This document shows positions 35,244 through 43,368 of a stretch of 64,000 nt of DNA, piece by piece (position 1 is the first letter of the stretch; every line of letters begins with the position of its first letter). Made by a program: the position numbers and the translations under genes. The stretch comes from Paracrocinitomix sp039939375 (GTDB lineage Bacteria > Bacteroidota > Bacteroidia > Flavobacteriales_D > Crocinitomicaceae). The stretch covers positions 310,001 through 374,000 of the forward strand of contig JBDVJO010000002.1 of assembly GCA_039939375.1 (NCBI GenBank), read 5' to 3'. The notes under the pieces were generated by a model. The model searched no databases. It saw only the letters and a program-made list of their open reading frames with translations, and was not told the origin of the DNA.

Positions 35244-36119
35244 TCAAAGAATTTTCAAATTGGCTGCATTTAATTGAATTTCATAATGGCCATTACCTAG
35301 CAATGGTTCGCCATCTAAATGAAAATAGTGTTTGTCTTGATTCTCAACGGCTACACTTATGGTTTTATTGAAGGTAGTAGAGTTGAAATGTTTTGAAGCA
35401 TTTATGCTCTGTGTGAAAAATCGCGTTCCAATAGCCATGGTGTTAATGAATGGAAATTTCTTAATCATGACCATCTCAAAGAGTTGATCATCCATTTTTG
35501 AATCTGGAGATATGGTGAAACCGTTTCCAAATTGTGAAGAGTTAGCTACTGCGCAAATTAAGGCGCTCTCTTGTATTTGTTGTCCTTCAATTTCAACGTT
35601 AAAATTTAAAGGTTGGTACTTTGCATATTCACGCGCAATGAGTTTGGCATAACTTAAGAATCCTCTTTTTGGGTATTTATCAAAAAGCTCAGCGATATAG
35701 GCATCAAAACCAAAACCACAAGTACCGGCAAAAAATCGTTTATTTACTGTACCTGTGTCATATAATGATGGCTCAAAGGAATTAATCCGCTCAATAGCTG
35801 ACTTTATATTTAAAGGGATCTTCAAATGTCTGGCTAATCCGTTTCCAGATCCTGCCGGAATAACACCAAGCGCGCAATCTGAATTTGCTAAGGCACCTGC
35901 TATTTCATTAACTGTTCCATCACCTCCAATAGCCACAATTGCATCAAAATTTTTCTTTTCAGCATTCGCTATTTCTTCGCCATGTTTACGATAAGCTGTA
36001 AATCTTAACTCATGTTTATGATCTGTCAAATATTGTTTAACTAAATCAGGTACATCTCCTTTTTCACCTATGCCGGATATAGGGTTTAATAGAAAAAGTA
36101 TGTTTTTTGATGGCTTCAG
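35244..36119 (-). CDS. Diacylglycerol kinase family lipid kinase, apparent CTG start
   Basis: 291 residues if translation begins at the CTG at 36119. The frame upstream of the first TTG (36029) encodes the family N-terminus KNILFLLNPISGIGEKGD, including the conserved NPxSG, and GGDGTVNE follows at 65-72. Without it the nucleotide site is incomplete. In the open stretch back to the stop at 36137 there is no ATG, GTG or TTG. CTG at 36117-36119 gives MKPSKNILF and overlaps the previous stop as CTGA, just as ATGA overlaps occur elsewhere here. The family (DgkB/YegS/BmrU) phosphorylates diacylglycerol to phosphatidic acid at the inner membrane. A sequence error turning ATG into CTG is the main alternative. 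Confidence 0.85.
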   Translation of the reverse strand: MKPSKNILFLLNPISGIGEKGDVPDLVKQYLTDHKHELRFTAYRKHGEEIANAEKKNFDAIVAIGGDGTVNEIAGALANSDCALGVIPAGSGNGLARHLKIPLNIKSAIERINSFEPSLYDTGTVNKRFFAGTCGFGFDAYIAELFDKYPKRGFLSYAKLIAREYAKYQPLNFNVEIEGQQIQESALICAVANSSQFGNGFTISPDSKMDDQLFEMVMIKKFPFINTMAIGTRFFTQSINASKHFNSTTFNKTISVAVENQDKHYFHLDGEPLLGNGHYEIQLNAANLKIL

Positions 36120-38008
36120 TTTGCAGTAGTTTGGTTAAAAATCAAATCATGATTATAGGTCTGTAACATGGCTTTTAACTTTTGAGTTAAGATAGCTGAT
36201 ACTTCTGGGAATTCCTCCAAAATATTATTGTCTTGATACAAATCATCCGTTCTGTATAACTCTAAAGCCTCTTCGTTTTGAAAGCTAAGTGTGTATTTGA
36301 TTTGATTTACTTCTCCAATGATGACAAATTTCCCTCCGAGTTCTGCCGCTGTAAATTCTTGATGTTGATTAAAAATAGAACTTCCGAAAGCATAAAATTT
36401 TTCTTGATACCCTAATAGATCCAAAATTGTTGGCATAATGTCAACTTGACTGACAATATCGTTGTTTGTTCCTCTAAAAAAGGTGTCTGTTGGATGATAA
36501 AATAGCATAGGAATATTAAGCTGACCGCGTTCGTGTAGGTAAATTCGGCGAGATGAACCGGGTGTATGGTCAGCGACTAAAATGAATAGTGTGCTATCAT
36601 ACCATTCTTGTTGTTTTGCCTTTTTAAAGAATTGTTCTAAAGCGTAATCTGTGTAGGAAATCGCGTTGTGTCTTTCAGTTGGGCCCTCATTGAAGGTGTT
36701 TTTGTGTTTTTCTGGTATAGCAAATGGTGGATGACTTGAAATGGTAAAAAGGGTGCTGAAGAAGGGTTTTTTCAATTTTGAAAATTCATCTACAGACCAG
36801 TTCATGAAATCTTCATCATAAATGCCCCAAGTACCGTCATAATCTTTATCGTTGTTGTATTCATTTCGTCCAAAGTAATTTTCAAAACCAGCAAAAGTGG
36901 TAAACGAATCAAAGTTCATTGAACCGTTTGTTGCGCCGTGAAAAAATGCAGTTGAATAGCCCTCTTTTGAAAGGATTTCAGGTAAAGCATCCAATTGATT
37001 TGAATTGTAAGGGGAAATAGAATACTCTGATTCCATTAACTTAGGAATGGATGCAATAATAGAAGGAACGGCATCCAAAGATTTTTTACCATTTGCGAAA
37101 CAATTAGTGAACATTAAGCTAGAATCTGCCAGCTTATCAAAGAACGGCGTATATTTTTCATGATCAACATTAAAGCGATCAATATATTCAATGGCAAAAC
37201 TCTCCAAAATAATGATCACAATATTTTGGTTTTTAAGCTTGTTTTCTGAATGATACTGTTGAATTGGGTTGAAATAATTTTTCAATTCGCTTTCTGGAAA
37301 GTAATTTTTTTCAGCGATTGTTTGGCTGTCCCAACTGTTGATGACTTTAAAAGCAGAATTTAAAATGAATTGAACATTTTCTGCAGCTGTAAACTTTGCT
37401 GCTTCAGTGACTCTAATGGGCTTAGATACAAATCCACCCCTCGCTATGAATAAGACAATAAACAATGAAGTTATATAAACAAGGCTTTGCCTTTTTAGTG
37501 ATACCGTTTCGTTCTCTTGAGCTTTATTTCTAATTTTTTTAATCGCTATCCAATACAGAAAAAGAAATCCAATTAAATACACCAATACAAACCAGTAATC
37601 GGAGAAGAAAGAAGGGAGTTGTTGTCCTAAATCATTGCCAAACCCTAACATTTTTATCAGCCCGGCATTAGAACGACTTGAGGTGTGATGAAAATATTCA
37701 ACATCTATCAAATTAATAAAAGTACCTAATGTTATAGGCAGCCAAGTAAGGATACTGATGCTAAGTTTAATCCATTTTCTATCTCGATTTTTATTCGGAA
37801 ATAGCTGAACAACTGCTAAAGGAAGAAAAAGTAAACAACAACTGATTAAATCAAACCAAGCTCCAGCTAAGTAATCTAAAATCCCAATTTCAGGAAAATG
37901 TTCTGCGTTGTGAATGTGAAATAAAACTCTACAAAACGTAAAAATGAGCATCAAGATGCTCATTTTTAAGACGAAATTTCGCCAATATTTTGGAAAGAAT
38001 TGTTTCAC
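36116..38008 (-). CDS. LtaS/OpgB-like phosphoglycerol transferase (sulfatase fold)
   Basis: 630 residues. Five membrane helices (about 12-30, 45-70, 83-103, 137-157, 173-190) precede an extracytoplasmic alkaline-phosphatase-superfamily domain: the metal Glu269 in IIILESFAIEY, a likely nucleophile Ser310 in NGKKSLDAVPS (Thr in LtaS), FHGATNGSMNF, SSHPPF, and the metal-binding Asp-His in VADHTPGSS. The family transfers phosphoglycerol from phosphatidylglycerol to a glycan or polymer and leaves diacylglycerol, or acts as a sulfatase or phosphoethanolamine transferase. The DAG kinase gene overlaps its stop, which supports the diacylglycerol-releasing role (inference). It starts 1 nt after the M61 peptidase gene. 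Confidence 0.85.
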   Translation of the reverse strand: MKQFFPKYWRNFVLKMSILMLIFTFCRVLFHIHNAEHFPEIGILDYLAGAWFDLISCCLLFLPLAVVQLFPNKNRDRKWIKLSISILTWLPITLGTFINLIDVEYFHHTSSRSNAGLIKMLGFGNDLGQQLPSFFSDYWFVLVYLIGFLFLYWIAIKKIRNKAQENETVSLKRQSLVYITSLFIVLFIARGGFVSKPIRVTEAAKFTAAENVQFILNSAFKVINSWDSQTIAEKNYFPESELKNYFNPIQQYHSENKLKNQNIVIIILESFAIEYIDRFNVDHEKYTPFFDKLADSSLMFTNCFANGKKSLDAVPSIIASIPKLMESEYSISPYNSNQLDALPEILSKEGYSTAFFHGATNGSMNFDSFTTFAGFENYFGRNEYNNDKDYDGTWGIYDEDFMNWSVDEFSKLKKPFFSTLFTISSHPPFAIPEKHKNTFNEGPTERHNAISYTDYALEQFFKKAKQQEWYDSTLFILVADHTPGSSRRIYLHERGQLNIPMLFYHPTDTFFRGTNNDIVSQVDIMPTILDLLGYQEKFYAFGSSIFNQHQEFTAAELGGKFVIIGEVNQIKYTLSFQNEEALELYRTDDLYQDNNILEEFPEVSAILTQKLKAMLQTYNHDLIFNQTTAN

Positions 38009-38009
38009 C

Positions 38010-39788
38010 TTATTTGATATCTACACGCAACCAATAATCGAAGTTCTTCTTGTTGGTTTCGTTGAATGCTGCTGTTCTTTGATAATCGCGGGTGTTTTTG
38101 GTTCCCATTTTGATAGTGTAATTCTTGATGATGTTATCTCTAGAAAGAGTTAATTCAAAAGTTTCTCCAGGTTCTACATCCGCCAATAAAGCATTGAAAT
38201 ACCCCTTATCTAAACGGTAGCCATTAATAGCTATTAACTCATCATTAACCGAGATACCATCTCTTTCTGCAGCAGAACCAGCATAAACTGTAGTCACAAT
38301 TAATTTTCCGCCACTTTCAGATGTTCTAACCCCAAGATATGCGTCTTTTTTAAGAGGTGCTTGGAAGACATTTAATCCAACACCTTCAAAGAATTTAGCA
38401 AAATCAACGGTTTTGGTATCATACACATGGTCTTTGAAAAACCAATTCATATCTTCTTTTAAGAATTTTTCAAGGCTTGCTTGAAATTCTTCTTCAGTAA
38501 ATCCAACGTCAGATTTTAAATAATAATCGGCGTAAAGCATTTTCATAAAATCATCTAAAGATTGCGTTGCGTTTGACTTCTTGATAATATACAAATCAAG
38601 CATAGCCGCTAAAACGTGCCCTTTAGGATAGTAAGAAATGGTAGTATTAACACTATTTTCATTATGGCGGTATGCTTTAATCCAAGCATCAAAACTGGCA
38701 TGAGCAACTGGCTGAACTTTGTTACCCGGTGTTCTTTCAACGTAGTTAATCGTACCAAACAACTTTGCCATGTATTCATCCTCAGAATAAAAACCAGCTC
38801 TTCTTAAAATTAACTCATCATAGTAAGATGTAAATCCTTCCATCACCCATAAAAGGTCAGTATAATTTTCTGTGTCGTAATCAAATGGACCTAAAGCTTT
38901 AGGTCTGATTCTTTTAACATTCCATAAATGAAAGTACTCATGAGCAACCAAACTTAAAAAACCTAGATAATCATCTTCACCGTAAGTCCATCTCTCAACC
39001 TGTAACGTGGTCGATTCTTTGTGTTCTAATCCACCAGATCCTACAGTTAAATTATGGATGATGAACAAGTAATTCTTGTTTGGGTTTTCGCCAAAAACTT
39101 TCGTTTCAGCTTCAACGATTTTAGCCATATCAGTTTTCAACCGTTCTACATCATAATTTCCTTCTCCATACATAGCAACTGTGTGTCTAACACCAGCAGC
39201 ATCAAAGGTGAAAGTTTCATGATTACCAATTTCAATAGGACTATCTACTAAATGATCATAATCTCTATATTCATAAGTGAATTTACCTGCATTAGGTAAA
39301 GAAGTTGCCACTTTTTTGAAAGACTCATGCGGAACTATTTTTAAATATCCATCAGCATCTTTGTTGTCTTCAACGTACATAAACACGGATGTTCCGTTGA
39401 TGTATCCATGAGAATCATCTAGAAAACTAGTTCGAACAGAAAGTTCAAAAGCATAAACTTGGTAGGTTACTTTTACAGATCTTACCCCCTTTGTTTGAAT
39501 CACCCAAGAGTTTTTATCTCTCTTTTTAACATCTAATTGTTTTCCTTCAAAAGTGTAGGCTTTTACTAAGTTGACACTTTTCGCAAACTCTCTGATTAGG
39601 TATGATCCAGGTGCCCAAACAGGCATTTTAATCACCAGTTCATTCGCTTTAAAATCAGCAACCTCCATTTCAACTTCAAAGTAATGTGAGTTTGGTTGAC
39701 TCATAGATAGTTGATAGTTCACATCCATTGCATGAGAATTCAACGAAAAATAAACGATTGATAACAGTAAAAAAATGGTGCTCTTCAT
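38010..39788 (-). CDS. M61 family metallopeptidase with PDZ domain
   Basis: 592 residues from the ATG at 39788 (MKSTIFLLL, a signal peptide ending NSHA). The zinc motif is H283-E-Y-F-H287 followed by LWNVKRIRP, the M61 glycyl aminopeptidase signature, with the third ligand probably Glu in LLWVMEGFTSYYDE. A PDZ domain lies at about 490-565 (LGVRTSESGGKLIVTTVYAGSAAERDG). It acts in the periplasm or at the surface. The in-frame ATG at 39818 was rejected because a TACTTTTG -7 box lies between the two and the extra 10 residues would precede the signal peptide. Confidence 0.92.
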   Translation of the reverse strand: MKSTIFLLLSIVYFSLNSHAMDVNYQLSMSQPNSHYFEVEMEVADFKANELVIKMPVWAPGSYLIREFAKSVNLVKAYTFEGKQLDVKKRDKNSWVIQTKGVRSVKVTYQVYAFELSVRTSFLDDSHGYINGTSVFMYVEDNKDADGYLKIVPHESFKKVATSLPNAGKFTYEYRDYDHLVDSPIEIGNHETFTFDAAGVRHTVAMYGEGNYDVERLKTDMAKIVEAETKVFGENPNKNYLFIIHNLTVGSGGLEHKESTTLQVERWTYGEDDYLGFLSLVAHEYFHLWNVKRIRPKALGPFDYDTENYTDLLWVMEGFTSYYDELILRRAGFYSEDEYMAKLFGTINYVERTPGNKVQPVAHASFDAWIKAYRHNENSVNTTISYYPKGHVLAAMLDLYIIKKSNATQSLDDFMKMLYADYYLKSDVGFTEEEFQASLEKFLKEDMNWFFKDHVYDTKTVDFAKFFEGVGLNVFQAPLKKDAYLGVRTSESGGKLIVTTVYAGSAAERDGISVNDELIAINGYRLDKGYFNALLADVEPGETFELTLSRDNIIKNYTIKMGTKNTRDYQRTAAFNETNKKNFDYWLRVDIK

Positions 39789-39805
39789 TTTGCTTGATTT
39801 TGACT

Positions 39806-39813
39806 CAAAAGTA
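39806..39813 (-). promoter_or_regulatory. Promoter -7 element TACTTTTG, M61-LtaS-DAGK operon
   Basis: On the minus strand TACTTTTG fits TAnnTTTG, with 17 nt between it and the ATG at 39788. It serves the M61 peptidase gene and, by the 1-nt gap and overlap downstream, the LtaS-like and DAG kinase genes. Confidence 0.55.
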
Positions 39814-39835
39814 ATCATTTGAATTAAATATTGGT

Positions 39836-39843
39836 TAGATTTG
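39836..39843 (+). promoter_or_regulatory. Promoter -7 element TAGATTTG, coiled-coil lipoprotein gene
   Basis: TAGATTTG fits TAnnTTTG and lies 22 nt before the ATG at 39866. It is back-to-back with the M61 operon promoter. Confidence 0.55.
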
Positions 39844-39865
39844 TTGGTAACACAAATGATAACTT

Positions 39866-40729
39866 ATGAAGCGTTTTACAGCAATTGCACTATTTTCAAC
39901 ATTATTATTTTCTTGTAACCAAGGAGAAACGACTACTGATTCGGCTTCTGGCGAATCTGAAGAGATGGCTAGACTAAAGTCTGAAATGAGAGAAATGGAA
40001 GATCAGTTAGCTGCTAAAGATTCTACTTTGAATGAGACAATCATGTTATTTAACGAAATAGAACAAAACTTGGCAATGATTAATCTGAAAGAAGATGAAA
40101 TCAGATTCAGGTCAACTGATATTGAGTTAGAAGAAGATGGTAAACAATGGATTTTACAAGAAATTCAAAATATCAATTACTTGAGAGAAGCCAACACAAA
40201 GAAGGTTGGAGAGCTAAACAAAGCATTGAAAGATAAGAACCTTCAAATTACTGAGCTACAATCTATGATTACCAATTTAATGGATAAGATTCAAGTTCAA
40301 GAAGAAGAAATTGAAATGTTAAGAGTTGAATTGGCAGATTTGGATAGAGAATATGTTGAGTTGTTAGAAGAGTATCAAGAGCAAACTCAATTAACAGCAG
40401 AAACGATTAAAGAATTAAATAAAGGATTCTATGCGTATGGAAGCGTAGAAGAATTAGAGCAAAATGGTGTAATTGTTAGAGAAGGTGGATTCATAGGAAT
40501 TGGAAAGAAGACAAACTTGAAAGACGATTTTAATGAAGATTATTTTACTCAGATTGACATTACGAGAACGAAATCTTTAGAGGTAACAGGAAAGAAAGTG
40601 ACATTCGTTACTGACCACCCTTCTTCTGCTTACGAAATGACAACTAATGGTCAAAAGCATTCGATTAAAATAAATGATGCTAAATCATTCTGGAAAGTAT
40701 CTAAGTACCTAGTTATCATAGTAGAATAG
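39866..40729 (+). CDS. Coiled-coil lipoprotein
   Basis: 287 residues. The signal peptide ends in a lipobox (LLFSC, Cys17), so the protein is lipid-anchored. Residues about 30-190 are strongly predicted coiled coil by eye (heptads of Leu/Ile with many Glu/Lys: MARLKSEMREMEDQLAAKD, LNKALKDKNLQITELQ). A C-terminal domain of about 90 residues (KGFYAYGSVEELEQNGVI ... KYLVIIVE) is beta-rich. Similar Bacteroidota proteins are sometimes annotated 'Cbp1 family collagen-binding adhesin', a name I would not rely on. It may tether envelope layers (speculation). Confidence 0.8.
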   Translation: MKRFTAIALFSTLLFSCNQGETTTDSASGESEEMARLKSEMREMEDQLAAKDSTLNETIMLFNEIEQNLAMINLKEDEIRFRSTDIELEEDGKQWILQEIQNINYLREANTKKVGELNKALKDKNLQITELQSMITNLMDKIQVQEEEIEMLRVELADLDREYVELLEEYQEQTQLTAETIKELNKGFYAYGSVEELEQNGVIVREGGFIGIGKKTNLKDDFNEDYFTQIDITRTKSLEVTGKKVTFVTDHPSSAYEMTTNGQKHSIKINDAKSFWKVSKYLVIIVE

Positions 40730-40733
40730 GAGC

Positions 40734-41081
40734 ATGGGTGGAGTTTTTGCACTACTGTTACTTGTTGGATCTGTTGTTGCTTGGATAGTAAGCGGAGTCA
40801 ATGCTTCTAAAAAAGGTGGTCCTGCCGGGCTAAAGTTTTTCTTTATCAATTTAGGTGCATGTATTGCATTGATTGGATTGTTGTATGTGTTCATAGTAGT
40901 TCCAGCACTAGATTGTTCTGGCTTTTTATGTGGCTTGGGAGCCTTTCTTATATTTTTATTGATTGGCGGTTTAGCATTTCTAATATGGCCACTTATATTG
41001 CTAGCAGTGATTCCAGCCAAATTCAAAGGCTTTGATAAAAACTCAAGAAAAGAAGACAGTGATTTAATTGATAATCTTTAA
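40734..41081 (+). CDS. Small three-helix membrane protein, unknown
   Basis: 115 residues. Three hydrophobic segments (about 2-22, 33-58, 64-92), with Lys-rich ends. The ATG is preceded by AGGAG, an unusually good Shine-Dalgarno match for this window, where most genes lack one. It follows the coiled-coil lipoprotein gene after 4 nt. No family recognised. Confidence 0.65.
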   Translation: MGGVFALLLLVGSVVAWIVSGVNASKKGGPAGLKFFFINLGACIALIGLLYVFIVVPALDCSGFLCGLGAFLIFLLIGGLAFLIWPLILLAVIPAKFKGFDKNSRKEDSDLIDNL

Positions 41082-41083
41082 TT

Positions 41084-41389
41084 ATGAAAAAAGCAGTTTA
41101 TTTTGGACCACTAGTGATTTTAATTGCTGGCTATTTTTGGTCAGATCATATTAACCACGGAACTTTTACTTACAATTTAGTATTCTCATTGTTTTTATTC
41201 ATTGTGTTGGCGATTCCTAGTTTTTTATTAGCAGGCGGACACAAGTTGTTTTCAAAAAGAAAGGTGACCATAAACGAAGACAATGAAACTGTCGTTGGAA
41301 AGAAAAAATCTTATTGGTTTTTGTTTAGCCTCTGGGTGACAATTTTAGGATTAGGATTGTTTGGTTTGCTATTCTCGGCCTATTATTAA
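41084..41389 (+). CDS. Small membrane protein, unknown
   Basis: 101 residues. Three membrane segments (about 5-20, 27-50, 75-98). It follows the previous gene after 2 nt, so the three + strand genes 39866-41389 form one unit. No family recognised. Its end is 1 nt from the convergent 41391-42008 gene. Confidence 0.62.
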   Translation: MKKAVYFGPLVILIAGYFWSDHINHGTFTYNLVFSLFLFIVLAIPSFLLAGGHKLFSKRKVTINEDNETVVGKKKSYWFLFSLWVTILGLGLFGLLFSAYY

Positions 41390-41390
41390 G

Positions 41391-42008
41391 CTATTTTTGA
41401 ACGGATAATTTATACCAGAGTTCGTCTGAGATATTTACTGTTTCAAAGCTTCCAAGAAGATTTCTATAAGTTAACGCCGTGACGCCAGAAATATTGGGTG
41501 CATCCTCGGTTGGAAGTTCATAATCAACCAAATCAGACATCACAACAATGTCAAGATCTCCGTCAAGATCTTCGTCAAATATCCAAGCGTTTTGAGTTTC
41601 CTCCATGGTGCCTTCTAAATGAGTCCAAGAGGCAGCTTGAAAAAAGGAGATCATTTTTCCTTTCTTATTAAGAATAAGTATCAAAACCACAGATCGATAA
41701 ACATCTTTGTCTTGAACAACAAGCATACCTGCAAAATGATTGCTATCAATTTTGATGGCTTCATTAGCAAAGAACTTATCTGGACTTAAAGCACTCTCTA
41801 AACTAGTTAATTCAGAGTGACTTCTTGGAACTGGTTTTCCTTTAAACTGTTTGAATTTTTCTGTTGAAAGTGGATTGCTTTGCAAATAGTCAAAAGGCCT
41901 AATGTGGAAAGAGTCTGATTCAATAACTTCGAAATAATCCAATAAATTTTCTTGCCCCTTTGTGATACCACATAATAGAAGAAAATTTATGAGCAAAGCG
42001 AATTTCAT
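41391..42008 (-). CDS. Secreted protein with an Asp-rich EF-like loop, unknown
   Basis: 205 residues. The signal peptide ends at about residue 18 (TKGQ). Near residue 145 the sequence IFDEDLDGDLDIVVMSD is an acidic DxDxDG-type loop, as in calcium-binding FG-GAP repeats or dockerin-like sites. The rest matches no family I know. The ATG shares a base with the stop of the upstream Ca2+/Na+ exchanger gene (TAATG). The calcium-type loop beside a calcium exchanger gene is suggestive only. Confidence 0.65.
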   Translation of the reverse strand: MKFALLINFLLLCGITKGQENLLDYFEVIESDSFHIRPFDYLQSNPLSTEKFKQFKGKPVPRSHSELTSLESALSPDKFFANEAIKIDSNHFAGMLVVQDKDVYRSVVLILILNKKGKMISFFQAASWTHLEGTMEETQNAWIFDEDLDGDLDIVVMSDLVDYELPTEDAPNISGVTALTYRNLLGSFETVNISDELWYKLSVQK

Positions 42009-42949
42009 TATCCAGAAATGATAATCAATGAGATGTAAATGACATAGGTACTCACTAGCATAAATCCTTTTAATCTCCCTACTTTTTTACCAATAATCAT
42101 CATTGGCAATAATGAAAGCGAAATTAATGCCATCCACCAAATGTCTGAAGCTACAACTTCTGCATCTACCGCCGTAGTTTTTACCATTGCAGTAACGCCA
42201 ATCACTGCCATGATGTTAAATATGTTGGAGCCAATTAAGTTTCCGATTGAAATATCAGTTTCTTTCTTGAAAGCGGCTACTGCTGAAGTTACTAATTCAG
42301 GAACCGAGGTTCCGAATGCTACTACTGTTAGTCCTATAATTCTCTTTTCCATATGGAAAGACTCTGCTATTCCAACAGCTCCTTTAATTAACCATTCAGC
42401 ACCGAAATAAAGTCCAACCAAACCTAATAGCGTAAAACCAACAGAAAGCAAGACAGGCTTTGGTATGTCCTCAGCACTTTGATCTTCAGCTGAAATTATT
42501 TTGTTATTCTTTCTAGAGTTTCTGATCAGCAAATAAGTGAATGTTAAGAGAATACCAAAAAGAACTGCTCCTTCCCAAAACACAATTTGTAAATCCCATG
42601 AAAAGGCTATGAATAATATAGTAGCTAGCATCATCATTGGCCAATCAATGATTTTGGAATTTCTATCTACAGCAATAGGAAAAATTAGAACGGTTATTCC
42701 TAAAACTAGTGCAATGTTGGCAATATTAGAACCTACAACGTTTCCTATGGCTATTTCAGGATTTCCTTCTAAAGCGGATCCAATACTTACGAATAATTCT
42801 GGTGCAGAGGTACCGAAAGAGATTACAGTCATTCCGATAACTAAGGTTGAAATTTTAGCCCTTTTTGCGATTCCAACAGCTCCACGAACTAAAAACTCAC
42901 CTCCTGCAATTAATACAGCAAGTCCCATTATCAACCATAAATAACTCAT
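42008..42949 (-). CDS. Calcium/sodium antiporter, CaxA/YrbG type
   Basis: 313 residues, about ten membrane helices in two inverted halves, each with a cation-binding alpha repeat: VIGMTVISFGTSAPELFVS ... GNVVGSNIANIALVLG (about 40-85) and IIGLTVVAFGTSVPELVTS ... GNLIGSNIFNIMAVIG (about 205-255). These are the GTSxPE and GSNIxN signatures of the CaCA superfamily. It should export Ca2+ in exchange for Na+. The start overlaps the tatA stop (ATGA). Confidence 0.94.
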   Translation of the reverse strand: MSYLWLIMGLAVLIAGGEFLVRGAVGIAKRAKISTLVIGMTVISFGTSAPELFVSIGSALEGNPEIAIGNVVGSNIANIALVLGITVLIFPIAVDRNSKIIDWPMMMLATILFIAFSWDLQIVFWEGAVLFGILLTFTYLLIRNSRKNNKIISAEDQSAEDIPKPVLLSVGFTLLGLVGLYFGAEWLIKGAVGIAESFHMEKRIIGLTVVAFGTSVPELVTSAVAAFKKETDISIGNLIGSNIFNIMAVIGVTAMVKTTAVDAEVVASDIWWMALISLSLLPMMIIGKKVGRLKGFMLVSTYVIYISLIIISG

Positions 42950-43293
42950 GCTTTATCTTCAGGGTTTTCTGGTTCTTCTGAATTTGCCAATTCGTCTTCA
43001 GACAATAGGGCAGGCGGAGTTTGCTTTTTCTCTGTTTCGTCTTCTTTGACGATATCATTCAATTTTGGCAAGTCCTCCAAAGGGTTTTGCATTTTCAAAT
43101 CCTTACGCATTTCAAGGGCAGAATTTTGTAGGTCTCTTTTGATTTCGTCAGAAGCTGTTCTGATTTCACGCATTCCTTTACCTAGGTTTTTTGCAAAGTC
43201 AGGGATTCCTTTAGATCCAAAAAGAATAAGGACAACAAACAAAATCAAAACAACTTCGCCGGTACCTAAACTATTTAAGAAAAGAAAATTCAT
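42946..43293 (-). CDS. tatA: Twin-arginine translocase subunit TatA/E family
   Basis: 115 residues from the ATG at 43293. One N-terminal helix (about 11-27, GEVVLILFVVLILF) is followed by the FGSKGIPDFAKNLGKGM hinge and amphipathic helix, then a charged, Pro/Glu-rich tail. TatA multimers form the pore for folded proteins. No tatC is in the window. An in-frame TTG at 43308 is the only longer start and lies in the terminator T-run region. It heads a minus-strand operon with the Ca2+/Na+ antiporter and 41391-42008 genes. Confidence 0.92.
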   Translation of the reverse strand: MNFLFLNSLGTGEVVLILFVVLILFGSKGIPDFAKNLGKGMREIRTASDEIKRDLQNSALEMRKDLKMQNPLEDLPKLNDIVKEDETEKKQTPPALLSEDELANSEEPENPEDKA

Positions 43294-43306
43294 AAATCTT
43301 GTTTGC

Positions 43307-43347
43307 AAAAAAAAAGCCTTTCTCCTGGATCATCCAAGAGAAAGGCT
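43307..43347 (-). terminator. Intrinsic terminator after secDF
   Basis: AGCCTTTCTC (43315-43324) pairs perfectly with GAGAAAGGCT (43338-43347). On the minus strand the hairpin is followed by nine T and ends 14 nt before the tatA ATG. It ends the secDF transcript, so tatA needs its own start of transcription, perhaps within or just after the T-tract. Confidence 0.85.
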
Positions 43348-43368
43348 AAAATTACCAATTTCTTTGGT

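Noticed and set aside
39789..39818. Earlier ATG for the M61 peptidase
   Set aside because: A TACTTTTG -7 element lies between the two ATGs and the signal peptide begins at the second.
42537..42944. 135-codon frame antisense to the Ca2+/Na+ antiporter
   Set aside because: It lies opposite a clear transporter gene and its composition follows that gene; a shadow frame. The same holds for frames at 43046-43444, 43886-44257 and 12345-12707.
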